Below, piece by piece: positions 54,307-63,505 of a DNA stretch of 64,000 nt. The DNA is from Bradyrhizobium sp. WD16 (GTDB lineage: Bacteria > Pseudomonadota > Alphaproteobacteria > Rhizobiales > Xanthobacteraceae). Each line of letters opens with the position of its first letter. The first letter of the stretch is position 1. Where the stretch lies: assembly GCF_024181725.1 (NCBI RefSeq), contig NZ_CP028908.1, forward strand, positions 2,046,001-2,110,000. Reading direction: 5' to 3'. The notes beneath the pieces are model-generated. The model was not told the DNA's origin and did not search any database. It saw only the letters and a list, made by a program, of their open reading frames with translations. The translations under genes were made by a program, and so were the position numbers.

Positions 54307-56988
54307 TTACAGCGAGCGCTGGATCGTCTCCACGCGGTAACACTCGATGACATCGCCGGGCCGCATGTCCTGGTAGCTCTCGAAGGACATGCCGCATTCC
54401 TGGCCGGCGGTGACTTCCTTGGCGTCGTCCTTGAAACGCTTGAGCTGGGCGAGCTTGCCTTCGTGGATGACGACATTGTCGCGGATCAGGCGAACATTGG
54501 CGCCGCGCTCCACGGTGCCGTCGGTGATGCGGCAACCCGCGATCTTGCCGACCTTGGAGATGTTGAACACCTCCAGCACCTGGGCATTGCCGAGCATGGT
54601 CTCGCGCAAAGTCGGCGCGAGCAGGCCGGACATCGCCTTTTTCACATCGTCCACGAGGTCGTAGATGATGTTGTAGTAGCGGATCTCGATGCCGTCGCGC
54701 TTGGCGAGATTGGCGGCTTCCTTGTGCGCGCGCACGTTGAAGCCGATGATCGCGGCGCCGAAGCCTTCGGCCAGCGTGACGTCGGATTCGCTGATGCCGC
54801 CGACGCCGGCATGGAGGATCCGCGCCGCGACCTCCTCGGTGCCGAGCTTCTCCAGCGAGCCGAGGATCGCTTCCAGCGAGCCCTGCACGTCGGCCTTGAT
54901 CACCAGCGGGAAGTCCTTGCGGCCCGAAGTCTTGAGCTGCGACATCATCTGTTCGAGCGAGCCGCGCATGCCGGCCAGGCTCGCCGCCGATTTCTCGCGC
55001 TTCTGGTGGGCGCGATAGGAGGTGATTTCGCGGGCACGGGCCTCGGTCGGCACCACGGCGAGACGGTCGCCCGCCTCCGGCGGGCCGTTGAAGCCGAGCA
55101 CCTCGACCGGAACCGAGGGACCAGCCTCTTCCAGGGTCTTGCCCTGGTCGGAGATCAGTGCGCGAACGCGGCCCATTTCGGCGCCGGCGACGATGATGTC
55201 ACCGATCCGCAGCGTGCCGCGCTGAACCAGCACGGTGGCGACCGGGCCGCGGCCGCGGTCGAGCTTGGCCTCGATCACGGTGCCTTCGGCCGGACGATCC
55301 GGATTGGTCTTGAGCTCGAGCAGTTCGGACTGCAGCGAGATCATTTCCAGCAGCTTGTCGAGATTGGTGTGGTTCTTCGCCGAGACCTCGACATCGACCA
55401 CGTCGCCGCCGAAGGATTCGACCTGCACCTCATGCTGCAACAGTTCGGTGCGCACGCGCTCGGGCTTGGCGTCCGGCTTGTCGATCTTGTTGATCGCGAC
55501 GATCATCGGCACCCTGGCCGCCTTGGCGTGATTGATCGCCTCGATGGTTTGCGGCATCACGCCGTCGTCGGCGGCAACCACCAGGACCACGATGTCGGTG
55601 ACCTTGGCGCCGCGGGCGCGCATCGCCGTGAAGGCGGCGTGGCCCGGGGTATCGATGAAGGTGATCTTCCTGCCGTCCGGCGAGGCGACCTGGTAGGCGC
55701 CGATATGCTGGGTGATGCCGCCGGCTTCGCCGCTGACCACGTTGGCATGGCGCAGGGCGTCGAGCAGCGAGGTCTTGCCGTGATCGACATGGCCCATCAC
55801 GGTGACCACCGGCGGGCGCTGCACCTGATCGCTTTCCTTGTCGTCGGCGACGTCGAACAGGCCTTCCTCGACGTCCGAGGCGGCGACGCGCTTGACGCTG
55901 TGGCCCATTTCCTCGGCGATGAGCTGGGCGGTATCGGCGTCGATCACGTCGGTGATCTTCACCATCTGGCCCTGCTTCATCATCAGGCGGATGACGTCGA
56001 CGGCGCGCTCCGCCATGCGGTTGGCGAGTTCCTGGATCGTGATCGCTTCGGGGATGACCACCTCGCGGATCAGTTTTTCCTTCGGCTCGTTGGCATGGTG
56101 GCCCTTGAGGCGCTGGGTGCGGCGGCGGAACGAGGCCACCGAGCGCTCGCGCACGTCATCGGCGCTGAATGCGGTGACGACGGTGAGACGGCCGCGCTGC
56201 TTCTGGGGCGCCGGCTTGGCGGTTGTCTTGGGTGCGGCGACCGGGCGCGCTGCCCCCGGGCCGCGACGCACCTGACGGGGACCTTCGTCCTCTTCGGCCT
56301 CGGCCGGCACGCCGGCCGGACGGGGGGCGCCGGCAACCGGTCGGGCGGCGCCGGTCGAGGGTCGGGCGGCACTGGCGGTCGGACGGGCGGAGGTCGACGG
56401 GCGGGCCGTCGCGGCGGCCGGAGCTGCCGGCTTGGCCGCTTCCTCGCCGAAACGCTTCTTGGCTTCCAGTTCGGCCTTGCGCTTGGCCTCTTCCTCGATG
56501 CGGCGGCGATTGGCCTCTTCGCGCTGCCGCGCTTCGGCGGCTTCGCGTTCGGCCTGTTCCTTGAATTCCTTGGTGCTGCGGCGGGCTGCTTCTTCCTCGG
56601 CGCGGCGGCGCTCCTCTTCTTCGCGCACGCGCGCGTCGGCAAGCGCCATGGCGCGGGCACTGCGCTCGTCCTCGGTCAGCTTGGGCAGCACGACGCCGGA
56701 GCCGCTGCGCTGCGGAGCGGGCGCACGGGGGGGCGCGCCGCCCGGACGGGTCGGGGCGGCGGCGGGCCTGGGAGCCGCGGCCTCGGGAGCGCGGGGCGCG
56801 GCCTCGGCGGCGGGCGCAGGGCCCTCGCCGGGCAGGCGGCGCTTGGTCCGCTTCTCCACCACGACCGATTTGCTGCGGCCGTGGCTGAAGCTCTGGCGCA
56901 CCACGCCGGTCTCCGCGCGCGGTTTCAGCGACAGAGTTTTGGTACCGACGCTCAACGTCTTGTCGCCAGGATTCTTGGTGTCCGCCAT
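54307..56988 (-). CDS. infB: Translation initiation factor IF-2
   Basis: GTPase that brings initiator fMet-tRNA to the 30S subunit. 893 residues. After [21 protein letters not shown] comes a ~290-residue low-complexity region rich in Ala, Pro, Arg and a Glu/Arg coiled-coil stretch ([19 protein letters not shown]). The IF2 N-domain follows ([20 protein letters not shown]), then the G domain: [49 protein letters not shown]. Domains II-IV end with [16 protein letters not shown]. Gap to ylxR is 87 bp. A very long antisense frame on the plus strand is rejected as a shadow of this GC-rich gene. Confidence 0.97.
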   Translation of the reverse strand: MADTKNPGDKTLSVGTKTLSLKPRAETGVVRQSFSHGRSKSVVVEKRTKRRLPGEGPAPAAEAAPRAPEAAAPRPAAAPTRPGGAPPRAPAPQRSGSGVVLPKLTEDERSARAMALADARVREEEERRRAEEEAARRSTKEFKEQAEREAAEARQREEANRRRIEEEAKRKAELEAKKRFGEEAAKPAAPAAATARPSTSARPTASAARPSTGAARPVAGAPRPAGVPAEAEEDEGPRQVRRGPGAARPVAAPKTTAKPAPQKQRGRLTVVTAFSADDVRERSVASFRRRTQRLKGHHANEPKEKLIREVVIPEAITIQELANRMAERAVDVIRLMMKQGQMVKITDVIDADTAQLIAEEMGHSVKRVAASDVEEGLFDVADDKESDQVQRPPVVTVMGHVDHGKTSLLDALRHANVVSGEAGGITQHIGAYQVASPDGRKITFIDTPGHAAFTAMRARGAKVTDIVVLVVAADDGVMPQTIEAINHAKAARVPMIVAINKIDKPDAKPERVRTELLQHEVQVESFGGDVVDVEVSAKNHTNLDKLLEMISLQSELLELKTNPDRPAEGTVIEAKLDRGRGPVATVLVQRGTLRIGDIIVAGAEMGRVRALISDQGKTLEEAGPSVPVEVLGFNGPPEAGDRLAVVPTEARAREITSYRAHQKREKSAASLAGMRGSLEQMMSQLKTSGRKDFPLVIKADVQGSLEAILGSLEKLGTEEVAARILHAGVGGISESDVTLAEGFGAAIIGFNVRAHKEAANLAKRDGIEIRYYNIIYDLVDDVKKAMSGLLAPTLRETMLGNAQVLEVFNISKVGKIAGCRITDGTVERGANVRLIRDNVVIHEGKLAQLKRFKDDAKEVTAGQECGMSFESYQDMRPGDVIECYRVETIQRSL

Positions 56989-57075
56989 TCAGTCAGTCCT
57001 AATCTCGTTCGGCGCGCCCGCGCCTCTATCATTCGCTCGCCGCCCGTCGCCGGGCCTCTTATCGCAAGGTGCCTG

Positions 57076-57846
57076 TCAAGCACCCTTCAAATCGTCTCGG
57101 CCGGGGTCCGAAGGCGCGACGACCGGAGCGTCGAGAACCGCTCCTGTTCCCGCCAGCTTCGTCTCCGGCAGCTTCGCTGTCGCCGTTCTGGTCGCCTCGC
57201 GGCGTTCCGGCATGTCGCCGGCCTGCCCACCACGAAACCGCTCGATGCCCTCGCAGCGGGCCATGACGGTTTTGGCCGCCGCACCCGGGCGCAGGGCAGC
57301 ATGTATCACATTTGTCCGGCCCAGTGCCAAATCCAATTCTACCGAAGTGAGGGCCGTCAGCACCGGGACGGAAGCCGCGCGCGCGATCGCCTCGAGTTTG
57401 CGCAACCCGTCCGCAGCGCCGTCGCAGGCATGGAGCACCGCCACGGCCTCGCCCGATCGCAGCGCGGCCTCGACCTTGGCCCAGCCGGGCGCCACCTCGC
57501 CGGCCTTGCCGGCGATTGCCACGGCATCGATTGCGGCGCTCACCAGCAGCTTTTCGGTTTCGGTGACCAGTTCGGGCGAAACCCGGACATCGCGACGGAA
57601 GCCCCGGCCGAATACCCCCCGGCGCATGGCCTCAGCCACCACGATGCGGCTGGCGGTGAGCCAGAGCCCGCGGCCAGGCAGCTTGCGTTTCACATCAGCG
57701 GTGACAGCGCCGTCCGGCGCGACCACGAAGCGGAGCAACCGCTCGATCGGCTCGACCTGCCGCGTCACTGCGCATAGCCGTTCGGTCCCGGGCTTTGCGG
57801 CCCGGGGTCCGGTATCAAGCTCTGCGCAGTCGGCGGCGGCAAGCAT
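57076..57846 (-). CDS. YlxR (DUF448) RNA-binding protein fused to an L7Ae-like domain
   Basis: A 256-residue protein between nusA and infB. Residues ~20-100 are the YlxR fold: ERLCAVTRQVEPIERLLRFV, PDGAVTADVKRKLPGRGLWL and VFGRGFRRDVRV. Residues ~105-195 resemble the YlxQ/ribosomal L7Ae RNA-binding fold (GEVAPGWAKVEAALRSGEAV...GGKA-like AGKAGEV). The C terminus (ERREATRTATAKLPETKLAG) is variable. YlxR proteins bind RNA and affect transcription of the nusA operon in other bacteria. ATG at 57846 is 15 bp after the nusA stop. Confidence 0.85.
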   Translation of the reverse strand: MLAAADCAELDTGPRAAKPGTERLCAVTRQVEPIERLLRFVVAPDGAVTADVKRKLPGRGLWLTASRIVVAEAMRRGVFGRGFRRDVRVSPELVTETEKLLVSAAIDAVAIAGKAGEVAPGWAKVEAALRSGEAVAVLHACDGAADGLRKLEAIARAASVPVLTALTSVELDLALGRTNVIHAALRPGAAAKTVMARCEGIERFRGGQAGDMPERREATRTATAKLPETKLAGTGAVLDAPVVAPSDPGRDDLKGA

Positions 57847-57861
57847 GCGTGGGCATCGTCC

Positions 57862-59481
57862 TTACGCCGGATGTTGTTCGGCAGGGGTATCCTCAGCGGG
57901 GGCTTCCTCGGCCGCCGGCTTGGCGAGATCGGCCTCGGTGATCCAGCCTGCGGCGACGCGGGCCTGCATGATCAAGGCTTCGGCGTCCTCACGGGATAGA
58001 TCGGAACTATCGAGGAAGCCCGGATGCTTGACGGTTTCGCCATCCTTGCGCTCGGTCCAGCCGGCGATGTCGTCGGTGGCGCAGTCGGCGAGATCCTCGA
58101 CCGTCTTGACGCCATTCTCACCGAGCTTGACCAGGACCTTCAGGCTCGCGCCGGGCACCGATTTGAGCGCCTCTTCGACGCCGAGCTCCTTGAGCTTGGC
58201 CTCGAGTTCGGCCTCCTGCTGCGCCAGATATTCCTTGGCGCGGCTCTGCAGTTCCTCGGCGGTTTCCTCGTCGAAGCCCTCGATGTTGGCAAGTTCCTTT
58301 AGATCGACCAAAGCCAGCTCCTCCACCGACGAAAAGCCTTCTGACGCAAGCAGCTGGCCGACCACTTCGTCGACATTCAGCGCTTCCATGAAGACCCGGG
58401 TTGAATTCTCGAAATCGGCCTGACGCCGCTCCGACTCTTCCTGTTCGGTCAGGATGTCGATGTCCCAGCCGGTGAGCTGGGAGGCGAGGCGCACGTTCTG
58501 GCCGCGACGGCCGATCGCAAGCGACAATTGGGTATCCGGGACCACGACTTCAATACGTTCGCGGTCCTCGTCGATCACCACCTTGGCGACCTCAGCCGGC
58601 GCCAGCGCATTCACCACGAAGGTGGCGATGTCCGGCGACCACGGAATGATGTCGATCTTTTCGCCCTGCAGCTCGTTGACCACGGCCTGCACGCGCGAGC
58701 CGCGCATGCCGACGCAGGCGCCGACCGGATCGACCGAGGAATCCCGCGACACCACGCCGATCTTGGCCCGGGAGCCCGGGTCGCGGGCCACCGCCTTGAT
58801 CTCGACGATGCCGTCATAGATCTCCGGCACTTCCTGCGCGAACAGCTTCGCCATGAATTGCGGGTGGGTGCGCGACAGGAAAATCTGCGGGCCGCGGGTC
58901 TCGCGGCGGACATCGAACAGGTAGGCGCGGACGCGGTCGCCGTTGCGGAACATTTCACGCGGCAGCATTTCGTCGCGGCGGATGATCGCCTCGCCGCGCC
59001 CCAGATCCACGATCACGCTGCCGTATTCGACGCGCTTGACCGTGCCGTTGACGATGTCGCCGATGCGATCCTTGAATTCCTGGTACTGGCGGTCGCGCTC
59101 AGCCTCGCGCACCTTCTGCACGATGACCTGCTTGGCCGATTGGGCGGCGATACGGCCGTACTCCAGCGGCGGCAGCGTGTCCGCGATGGTGTCGCCGACC
59201 TGGGCGCCCGGGTTCATGCGGCGCGCGTCCTCGAGCGAAATCTGGTTGGCGGGATTTTCCACCTTGTCGACGACCAGCATGTGACGGGACAGCCGCAGCT
59301 CGCCCTTCTTGCTGTCGATCTCGGCGTGGACGTCGGTCTCGCTGCCGTAGCGGGCACGGGCGGCCTTGGCGATGGCGTCCTCCATCGCCGAGATCACGAT
59401 CGAGCGGTCGATCGATTTCTCGCGAGCGACGGCATCGGCGATCTGCAGCAGTTCGAGCTTGTTGGCGCTGACAGCGGCCAT
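57862..59481 (-). CDS. nusA: Transcription termination/antitermination factor NusA
   Basis: RNA-polymerase-bound factor governing pausing, termination and rRNA antitermination. 539 residues. N-terminal RNAP-binding domain ([20 protein letters not shown]); S1 domain ([22 protein letters not shown]); two KH domains with [23 protein letters not shown] and [22 protein letters not shown]; and two C-terminal acidic helix-hairpin-helix repeats ([22 protein letters not shown] and [17 protein letters not shown]). Ends in a Glu/Ala tail. Located between rimP (12 bp upstream) and ylxR. Confidence 0.97.
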   Translation of the reverse strand: MAAVSANKLELLQIADAVAREKSIDRSIVISAMEDAIAKAARARYGSETDVHAEIDSKKGELRLSRHMLVVDKVENPANQISLEDARRMNPGAQVGDTIADTLPPLEYGRIAAQSAKQVIVQKVREAERDRQYQEFKDRIGDIVNGTVKRVEYGSVIVDLGRGEAIIRRDEMLPREMFRNGDRVRAYLFDVRRETRGPQIFLSRTHPQFMAKLFAQEVPEIYDGIVEIKAVARDPGSRAKIGVVSRDSSVDPVGACVGMRGSRVQAVVNELQGEKIDIIPWSPDIATFVVNALAPAEVAKVVIDEDRERIEVVVPDTQLSLAIGRRGQNVRLASQLTGWDIDILTEQEESERRQADFENSTRVFMEALNVDEVVGQLLASEGFSSVEELALVDLKELANIEGFDEETAEELQSRAKEYLAQQEAELEAKLKELGVEEALKSVPGASLKVLVKLGENGVKTVEDLADCATDDIAGWTERKDGETVKHPGFLDSSDLSREDAEALIMQARVAAGWITEADLAKPAAEEAPAEDTPAEQHPA

Positions 59482-59493
59482 GATTCACTCTCC

Positions 59494-60216
59494 TTAGTGG
59501 TGCCCGCTGCGCGAACGCGCGGCGAGGCGATCTTTCTTGGTTCCAGCAGGCTTGTCCCGGCTCGGCGCCGGCTTGGTTGGTTTTGCAGGCGCGGGCGGAT
59601 CCTCCTCGTCCGAGGCGGGTTCGCCCCGCCGCAGCGCCCGCTCCGCCGCCTTGCCGCGCCGCATGGATTCGGCGATCAGCTCGTCGGTGAGGACCAGCCG
59701 GGCATCGGCAATGTCCTCCATGCGCAGCAACACGTCGGGATCTTCGCCGGCGCGGACATCGTCCCGCCGCAGCTTGACGCGGTCGCCATCGACGCCGGTC
59801 AGGGTGCCCCGGAAGCGCTTGCGGCTATCATGGGCCACCGCCATCTCGATCTTGGCGAGATGGCCGGCATGGCGGGCGAAATCAGTGCGGCGCACCAGCG
59901 GTCGGTCGATCCCGGGCGACGAGATCTCGAGGCGGTAGGCCCGCTCGATCGGGTCGGCGATGTCGAGTACCGGCGACAGGGCGCGGGACACGGCTTCGCA
60001 GTCATCGATCAGCATGGTGCCGTCCGGCCGCTCGGCCATGATCTGGACGGTGCACCCGGCTTCGCCGGTGATCCGGATCCGGACCAGGCGGTAACCCATT
60101 CCGTGCAGCACCGGTTCGGCGACGGCGGCCACTCGTGCGGCGACGCCGGGCTCGACCACCAGACGGGGCTCGTCCAGCAGCTCGGTGTCCGTGGCGGTTT
60201 CGATCGGTGCGGTCAT
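59494..60216 (-). CDS. rimP: Ribosome maturation factor RimP
   Basis: Needed for 30S subunit assembly. 240 residues, longer than the ~150-200 usual because of a basic C-terminal tail ([20 protein letters not shown]). The N-terminal domain has [21 protein letters not shown] and [21 protein letters not shown], then [25 protein letters not shown]. The Sm-like C-terminal domain includes [22 protein letters not shown] at 60216 follows TTTAGGACATGACC. First coding gene of the rimP-nusA-ylxR-infB-rbfA-truB-rpsO-pnp run; a short promoter-terminator unit precedes it. Confidence 0.93.
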   Translation of the reverse strand: MTAPIETATDTELLDEPRLVVEPGVAARVAAVAEPVLHGMGYRLVRIRITGEAGCTVQIMAERPDGTMLIDDCEAVSRALSPVLDIADPIERAYRLEISSPGIDRPLVRRTDFARHAGHLAKIEMAVAHDSRKRFRGTLTGVDGDRVKLRRDDVRAGEDPDVLLRMEDIADARLVLTDELIAESMRRGKAAERALRRGEPASDEEDPPAPAKPTKPAPSRDKPAGTKKDRLAARSRSGHH

Positions 60217-60348
60217 GTCCTAAAATGCAAATCCGGTCGGTATGATGGTCCGGAGCGGGCAAGGTCGCGGCGCACTCGGTCCTGAAGTTCCGGTTCCCGG
60301 TCGCGCGTCGCCCGCGCCCCCGGCTTTGGACCGGGTCGTGCGGGTAAT

Positions 60349-60410
60349 AAAAAAGAGCGGGTCCCGGAAGGGCCCACTCTCAATACGCGACCGTATGAGA
60401 CGTTCTTTAC
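60349..60410 (-). ncRNA. Candidate short RNA or attenuated leader upstream of rimP
   Basis: Minus-strand unit of ~60 nt. Hairpin 1: CTCATACG-GTCG-CGTATTGAG (60399-60379). Hairpin 2: GAGTGGGCCC-TTCC-GGGACCCGCTC (60379-60355) with a U·G pair and one bulged A, immediately followed by TTTTTT (60354-60349), a good intrinsic terminator. The U·G pair would be a C×A mismatch on the other strand, which favours minus-strand transcription. A promoter lies just upstream. It could be an sRNA or a transcription attenuator for the rimP operon; family not recognised. Confidence 0.6.
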
Positions 60411-60416
60411 AGGCGG

Positions 60417-60445
60417 AATATAGCGGCTTCGCCGCCCAGCGGCAA
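60417..60445 (-). promoter_or_regulatory. Candidate promoter of the rimP leader/operon
   Basis: TTGCCG (60445-60440), exactly 17 bp, TATATT (60422-60417) on the minus strand: a near-consensus sigma-70 promoter. Transcription would start around 60410, run into the hairpin-terminator unit 60410-60349, and continue to rimP only by readthrough. Confidence 0.6.
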
Positions 60446-60536
60446 GGGCGCGTGCGCCGGTAACGGCGCTAAAATTGCGACCCGGCGGATCCGCCGCCTC
60501 AGCGAGCGGACTAACGCTTCATTCATACCGAGGCCT

Positions 60537-60630
60537 TAGTGTCCCGGTTCTAAAGTTCGTATCTCGTTGCAGCGAGCGCCGTTCGCTCATGGGGCCGCTG
60601 CGAATGAAGCGAATCTCGGATTCGGGACAC
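60537..60630. repeat. TA-flanked imperfect palindrome, third type (E3)
   Basis: Starts TA-GTGTCCCGGTTCTAAAGTTCG and ends CGAATCTCGGATTCGGGACAC; about 15 of 21 arm positions pair. The left flank is TA, the right flank is TG. The GTGTCCCG end is like E2 but the interior differs. It lies upstream of the DUF2336 gene, in the gap 60446-60708, which has no other feature. Confidence 0.55.
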
Positions 60631-60708
60631 TGGTGCCCCACATTCGAAGGGGCGCTCGGGATCGAGGTCGCCGTGCGCCCGGCGCTGGCGAGTAGACAAG
60701 GTTAACGC

Positions 60709-61812
60709 ATGGCCGCAGCCGTATCCGCCCTCCCGGAGCTCGACGAGATCGTCAGCAGCGGCGATGTCCGCCGGCAGGTCGAGGTGGTTCGCAAGCTCTC
60801 TGATCTGTTTGCCGAGGGCGCAGCCCATTTCAAGCCGCAGCATGTGGAGCTGTTCGACGGCATCCTGATCGGCCTGGTGCCGCTGGTCGAGGTCGACGTC
60901 CGCGCCCGGCTTGCCGAGCAGCTCGCACCGATCCCGAATGCGCCGCCTTCGCTGGTCGGGCTGCTGGTCCATGAAGACGAAATTGCCATCGCCGGTCCGA
61001 TCCTGCGCGCCTCGCCGCAGGTCGACGAGCCGACGCTGATCGAGATCGCGTCCTCCAAGGGGCAGAGCCATCTGTTCGCGATCACCGAGCGCGCTTCCCT
61101 GGCGCCCGGTGTCACCGACGTGATCATACGCCGGGGCGACCAGGACGTTGTCCGCAGCGTCGCCAGCAATTCCGGCGCGCGGTTCTCGCCGAACGGCTAC
61201 TCCGGGCTGATTACCCGGGCGAGCGATGACGGGGTCCTGGCGCTGGCGGTGGGCCGGCGACACGACATCAATCAGCAGCAGCTCAAGGAGCTGCTCGAGC
61301 ACTCCGCCGACATCGTTCGCCGTCGCCTGTTCGACATGGCGTCGCCGACACGCAAGGTTGCGATCAACCAGGCCATGATCGGCATCGGCTCGGGACCGGC
61401 ATCGCGCAACGGCGCCCGCGATTTCGCCCGTGCCCAGCGCGAGATCCTCACCTTGAGCCTGGCCGAACAGCTCGACGAATCGGCGCTGCTCGCTTTCGCC
61501 AAGGAGCACAAATACGAAGAAACCGTCGCGGCGCTCTCGGTGATGACAGGCGTGAGCCTCACCATCATCGACAATCTGATGCGCGGCGATCGTCATGATC
61601 CGATCCTGATCATGGGCAAGTCGCTCGGGCTGCAATGGCCGACGGTGCGCGCGGTCATCATCGTTCGCGTCGGCCCGGGTCGGCCCCAGCCCACGGTGCC
61701 CGAAATGGAAGAGGCGCGGCAGAACTACGAACGGCTGGTGTCGGCGACGGCGCAGCGCGTTCTCAAGTTCTGGCAGAAGCGGCCCGGGACCGGCGGCGGC
61801 GCCGAAAACTAG
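60709..61812 (+). CDS. DUF2336 domain protein
   Basis: A 367-residue cytoplasmic, mostly helical protein of the alphaproteobacterial DUF2336 family. Helical-repeat character is visible in VRRQVEVVRKLSDLFAEGAAHF, LVEVDVRARLAEQLAPIPNAPP, DEPTLIEIASSKGQSHLFAI and QQQLKELLEHSADIVRRRLF; the C-terminal part includes ETVAALSVMTGVSLTIIDNLMR. No enzyme motif is seen; relatives have been connected to stress or cell-cycle signalling. ATG at 60709. Its TAG stop (61810-61812) is the TA target plus the first base of an E1 palindromic element, and the stop would be TAG with or without the insertion. Confidence 0.85.
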   Translation: MAAAVSALPELDEIVSSGDVRRQVEVVRKLSDLFAEGAAHFKPQHVELFDGILIGLVPLVEVDVRARLAEQLAPIPNAPPSLVGLLVHEDEIAIAGPILRASPQVDEPTLIEIASSKGQSHLFAITERASLAPGVTDVIIRRGDQDVVRSVASNSGARFSPNGYSGLITRASDDGVLALAVGRRHDINQQQLKELLEHSADIVRRRLFDMASPTRKVAINQAMIGIGSGPASRNGARDFARAQREILTLSLAEQLDESALLAFAKEHKYEETVAALSVMTGVSLTIIDNLMRGDRHDPILIMGKSLGLQWPTVRAVIIVRVGPGRPQPTVPEMEEARQNYERLVSATAQRVLKFWQKRPGTGGGAEN

Positions 61813-61882
61813 TGTGGCGTCTCGCAATTGCCTACCGTCTTTGCGGCAAGGCTCTCGTAGGCAATTGCGAGACGCCACACTA
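61810..61882. mobile_element. E1 palindromic MITE-like element (intact)
   Basis: GTGTGGCGTCTCGCAATTGC (from 61812) pairs exactly with GCAATTGCGAGACGCCACAC (to 61880), flanked by TA at 61810-61811 and 61881-61882 within CTAG. This is the most symmetrical E1 copy in the window and lacks the ATAA interruption seen at 11632. It overlaps the end of the DUF2336 gene and lies ~100 bp from the convergent trmB end. Confidence 0.8.
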
Positions 61883-61983
61883 GTGCGGTTTTGGCCCCGA
61901 CGCGCGTACGACGAATTCGCTGCAATGCTGATACGAGCGTCAGATCCATCGCACTCGGTTTCGGCGGGCGTGTTTGCGCCTTG

Positions 61984-62691
61984 TCATCGCCGACGGAAGA
62001 TCAGATAGGCCGCCTTGCGGCCCTCGCGCTCGGCTTTGCGGCCGTAACGCGTCATCGTGTAGCCCGGCCACGGGGCGCGCCAGTCGGCGGCCCGCTCCGC
62101 CGTCCAGGTGAAGTCCGGGCTGCGCAGCAGATGCGCCAGCGTCCAGGCGCAGTAATGATCGATATCGCTGACGAAGCGGAATTCGCCGCCACTCGCCAAT
62201 GCCCGCGCCATGGCGGCGACGGTCGCATCCTGCACGAAGCGCCGCTTCCAATGCCGGCGCTTCGGCCAGGGGTCGGGATGGATCAGGTCGATCCGGCTCA
62301 GCGATCCCGGCGGCACCCAGGCGAGCAGCTCGGCGGCGTCGCCGGCGAGGAGCTTGATGTTGTCGCGCGGCTTCGCCTCGATCTGCGCGAGGATCTTGGC
62401 CATCCCGTTCACATAGGGCTCAACGCCGATGAAGCCGGTGTCCGGATGGGCGTCGGCCTCGGCGATCAGATGCTCGCCGCCGCCGAAGCCGATCTCGACC
62501 CGCACCGTCGCGACCTTGCCCGGGAAGAGCGCGGCAAGGCCGGTCGGTGGCGGCGCGGCGATCTCGAGCGACAGGCGCGGCAGCAGCCCGGCGATCAGCC
62601 CGGCCTGGTGGCTGCGCAGCTTGTGGCCCTTGCGGCGACCGAAGAAGGCCCGCGCGGGCCCGTCAGAGCGTTGGTCGGTATCCGGCATCAT
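61984..62691 (-). CDS. trmB: tRNA (guanine46-N7)-methyltransferase
   Basis: SAM-dependent formation of m7G46 in the tRNA variable loop. About 235 residues. FFGRRKGHKLRSHQAGLI at the start; SAM motif VRVEIGFGGGEHLIAEA; GVEPYVNGMAKIL; and the family signature LIHPDPWPKRRHWKRRFVQ. C-terminal WRAPWPGYTMTRYGRKAEREGR binds tRNA. The frame is open to 62775; of two adjacent ATGs the first (62691) is chosen. It normally sits with metK in Rhizobiales, but here the XRE regulator is directly upstream. Confidence 0.94.
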   Translation of the reverse strand: MMPDTDQRSDGPARAFFGRRKGHKLRSHQAGLIAGLLPRLSLEIAAPPPTGLAALFPGKVATVRVEIGFGGGEHLIAEADAHPDTGFIGVEPYVNGMAKILAQIEAKPRDNIKLLAGDAAELLAWVPPGSLSRIDLIHPDPWPKRRHWKRRFVQDATVAAMARALASGGEFRFVSDIDHYCAWTLAHLLRSPDFTWTAERAADWRAPWPGYTMTRYGRKAEREGRKAAYLIFRRR

Positions 62692-62799
62692 TGGATCGCG
62701 ATACAGGATCGCGTCGTCTAGGTGAACCCCGTCGCGGGCGCAAAATGGCGGGAGCGGCCGCGGCAGGCGCCCCATCCCGGCTTCACCCCAACAGCCTGC

Positions 62800-63213
62800 T
62801 CAGGTGTCGGGCGACTCGCGCAGCGCGATCTGCTCGACGAGATCGACGACGCTGCGGCGCAGCTTCGGGTCGCTGATCCGCGTGAAGGCGCGGGTCAGGG
62901 CGAGGCCCTCCGAGGTGGCGAGGAAGTCCGCCACATAGGCCGGCGACGCCGCGACACTGCCGTTGTGATTGTGCGTCGAGGCGGTCGGCCCGCCCTCGAA
63001 CAGGAACGACACCGGGACCTGTAGGATGTCGGCGATCTGCTGCAGACGGCTTGCGCCGATGCGGTTCGTGCCCTTTTCGTATTTTTGAATTTGCTGGAAA
63101 GTGAGGTCGAGCGCCTCGCCAAGTTTTTCCTGGCTCATGCCGAGCATGATGCGCCGCATCCGCACACGGCTGCCGACATACTTGTCAACCGGGTTGGGTG
63201 CCTTGGCTGTCAT
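62800..63213 (-). CDS. XRE-family HTH regulator
   Basis: A 137-residue regulator conserved next to lnt in Rhizobiales. HTH region KYVGSRVRMRRIMLGMSQEKLGEALDLTFQQIQKYEKGTNRIGASRLQQIADILQ. The rest (VSFLFEGGPTAS, YVADFLATSEGLALTRAFTRI, SDPKLRRSVVDLVEQIA) is a helical tail, resembling SinR/PHB-type regulators. ATG at 63213. It lies between lnt (292 bp upstream) and trmB (108 bp downstream). Target genes are not evident from the sequence. Confidence 0.9.
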   Translation of the reverse strand: MTAKAPNPVDKYVGSRVRMRRIMLGMSQEKLGEALDLTFQQIQKYEKGTNRIGASRLQQIADILQVPVSFLFEGGPTASTHNHNGSVAASPAYVADFLATSEGLALTRAFTRISDPKLRRSVVDLVEQIALRESPDT

Positions 63214-63505
63214 TCTTCAAGCTCCTGACGCGGACGCGGTAGACACAACGATCTCCATGGTCCGGTACAGGTGCGGTTAGAGGAATCGTCGGGGAATCTC
63301 AACACGGTGATTAACTAGCGGAAAAAACGGCTTTGAGAAATGTTCAAAATCTGCGCCGCGCGCGGATTGGTCGGAATTCATCGTCGCGACAATCGATTTG
63401 CGGCTCGGGCAGTGTCGCGTGGGACACAGTGACCCTGCATTGTCACCATGTTGTGTGACGATGTGTTGCTCGCGTGCCGCGCTGTTCAGCGTGCCGAAAA
63501 ATGCA
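63214..63505. other. Intergenic region lnt / XRE regulator
   Basis: 292 bp, no ORF of note. It has an AT-richer part (GGAATCTCAACACGGTGATT, GAAAAAACGGC) where the regulator promoter could lie, but no convincing -35/-10 pair or repeat was found. Confidence 0.35.

Noticed and set aside
54301-57777. Very long open frame on the plus strand (>1100 codons) opposite infB and ylxR
   Set aside because: Antisense to well-conserved genes; low-complexity His/Asp/Arg/Gly composition typical of the complementary frame in GC-rich DNA; no domains.
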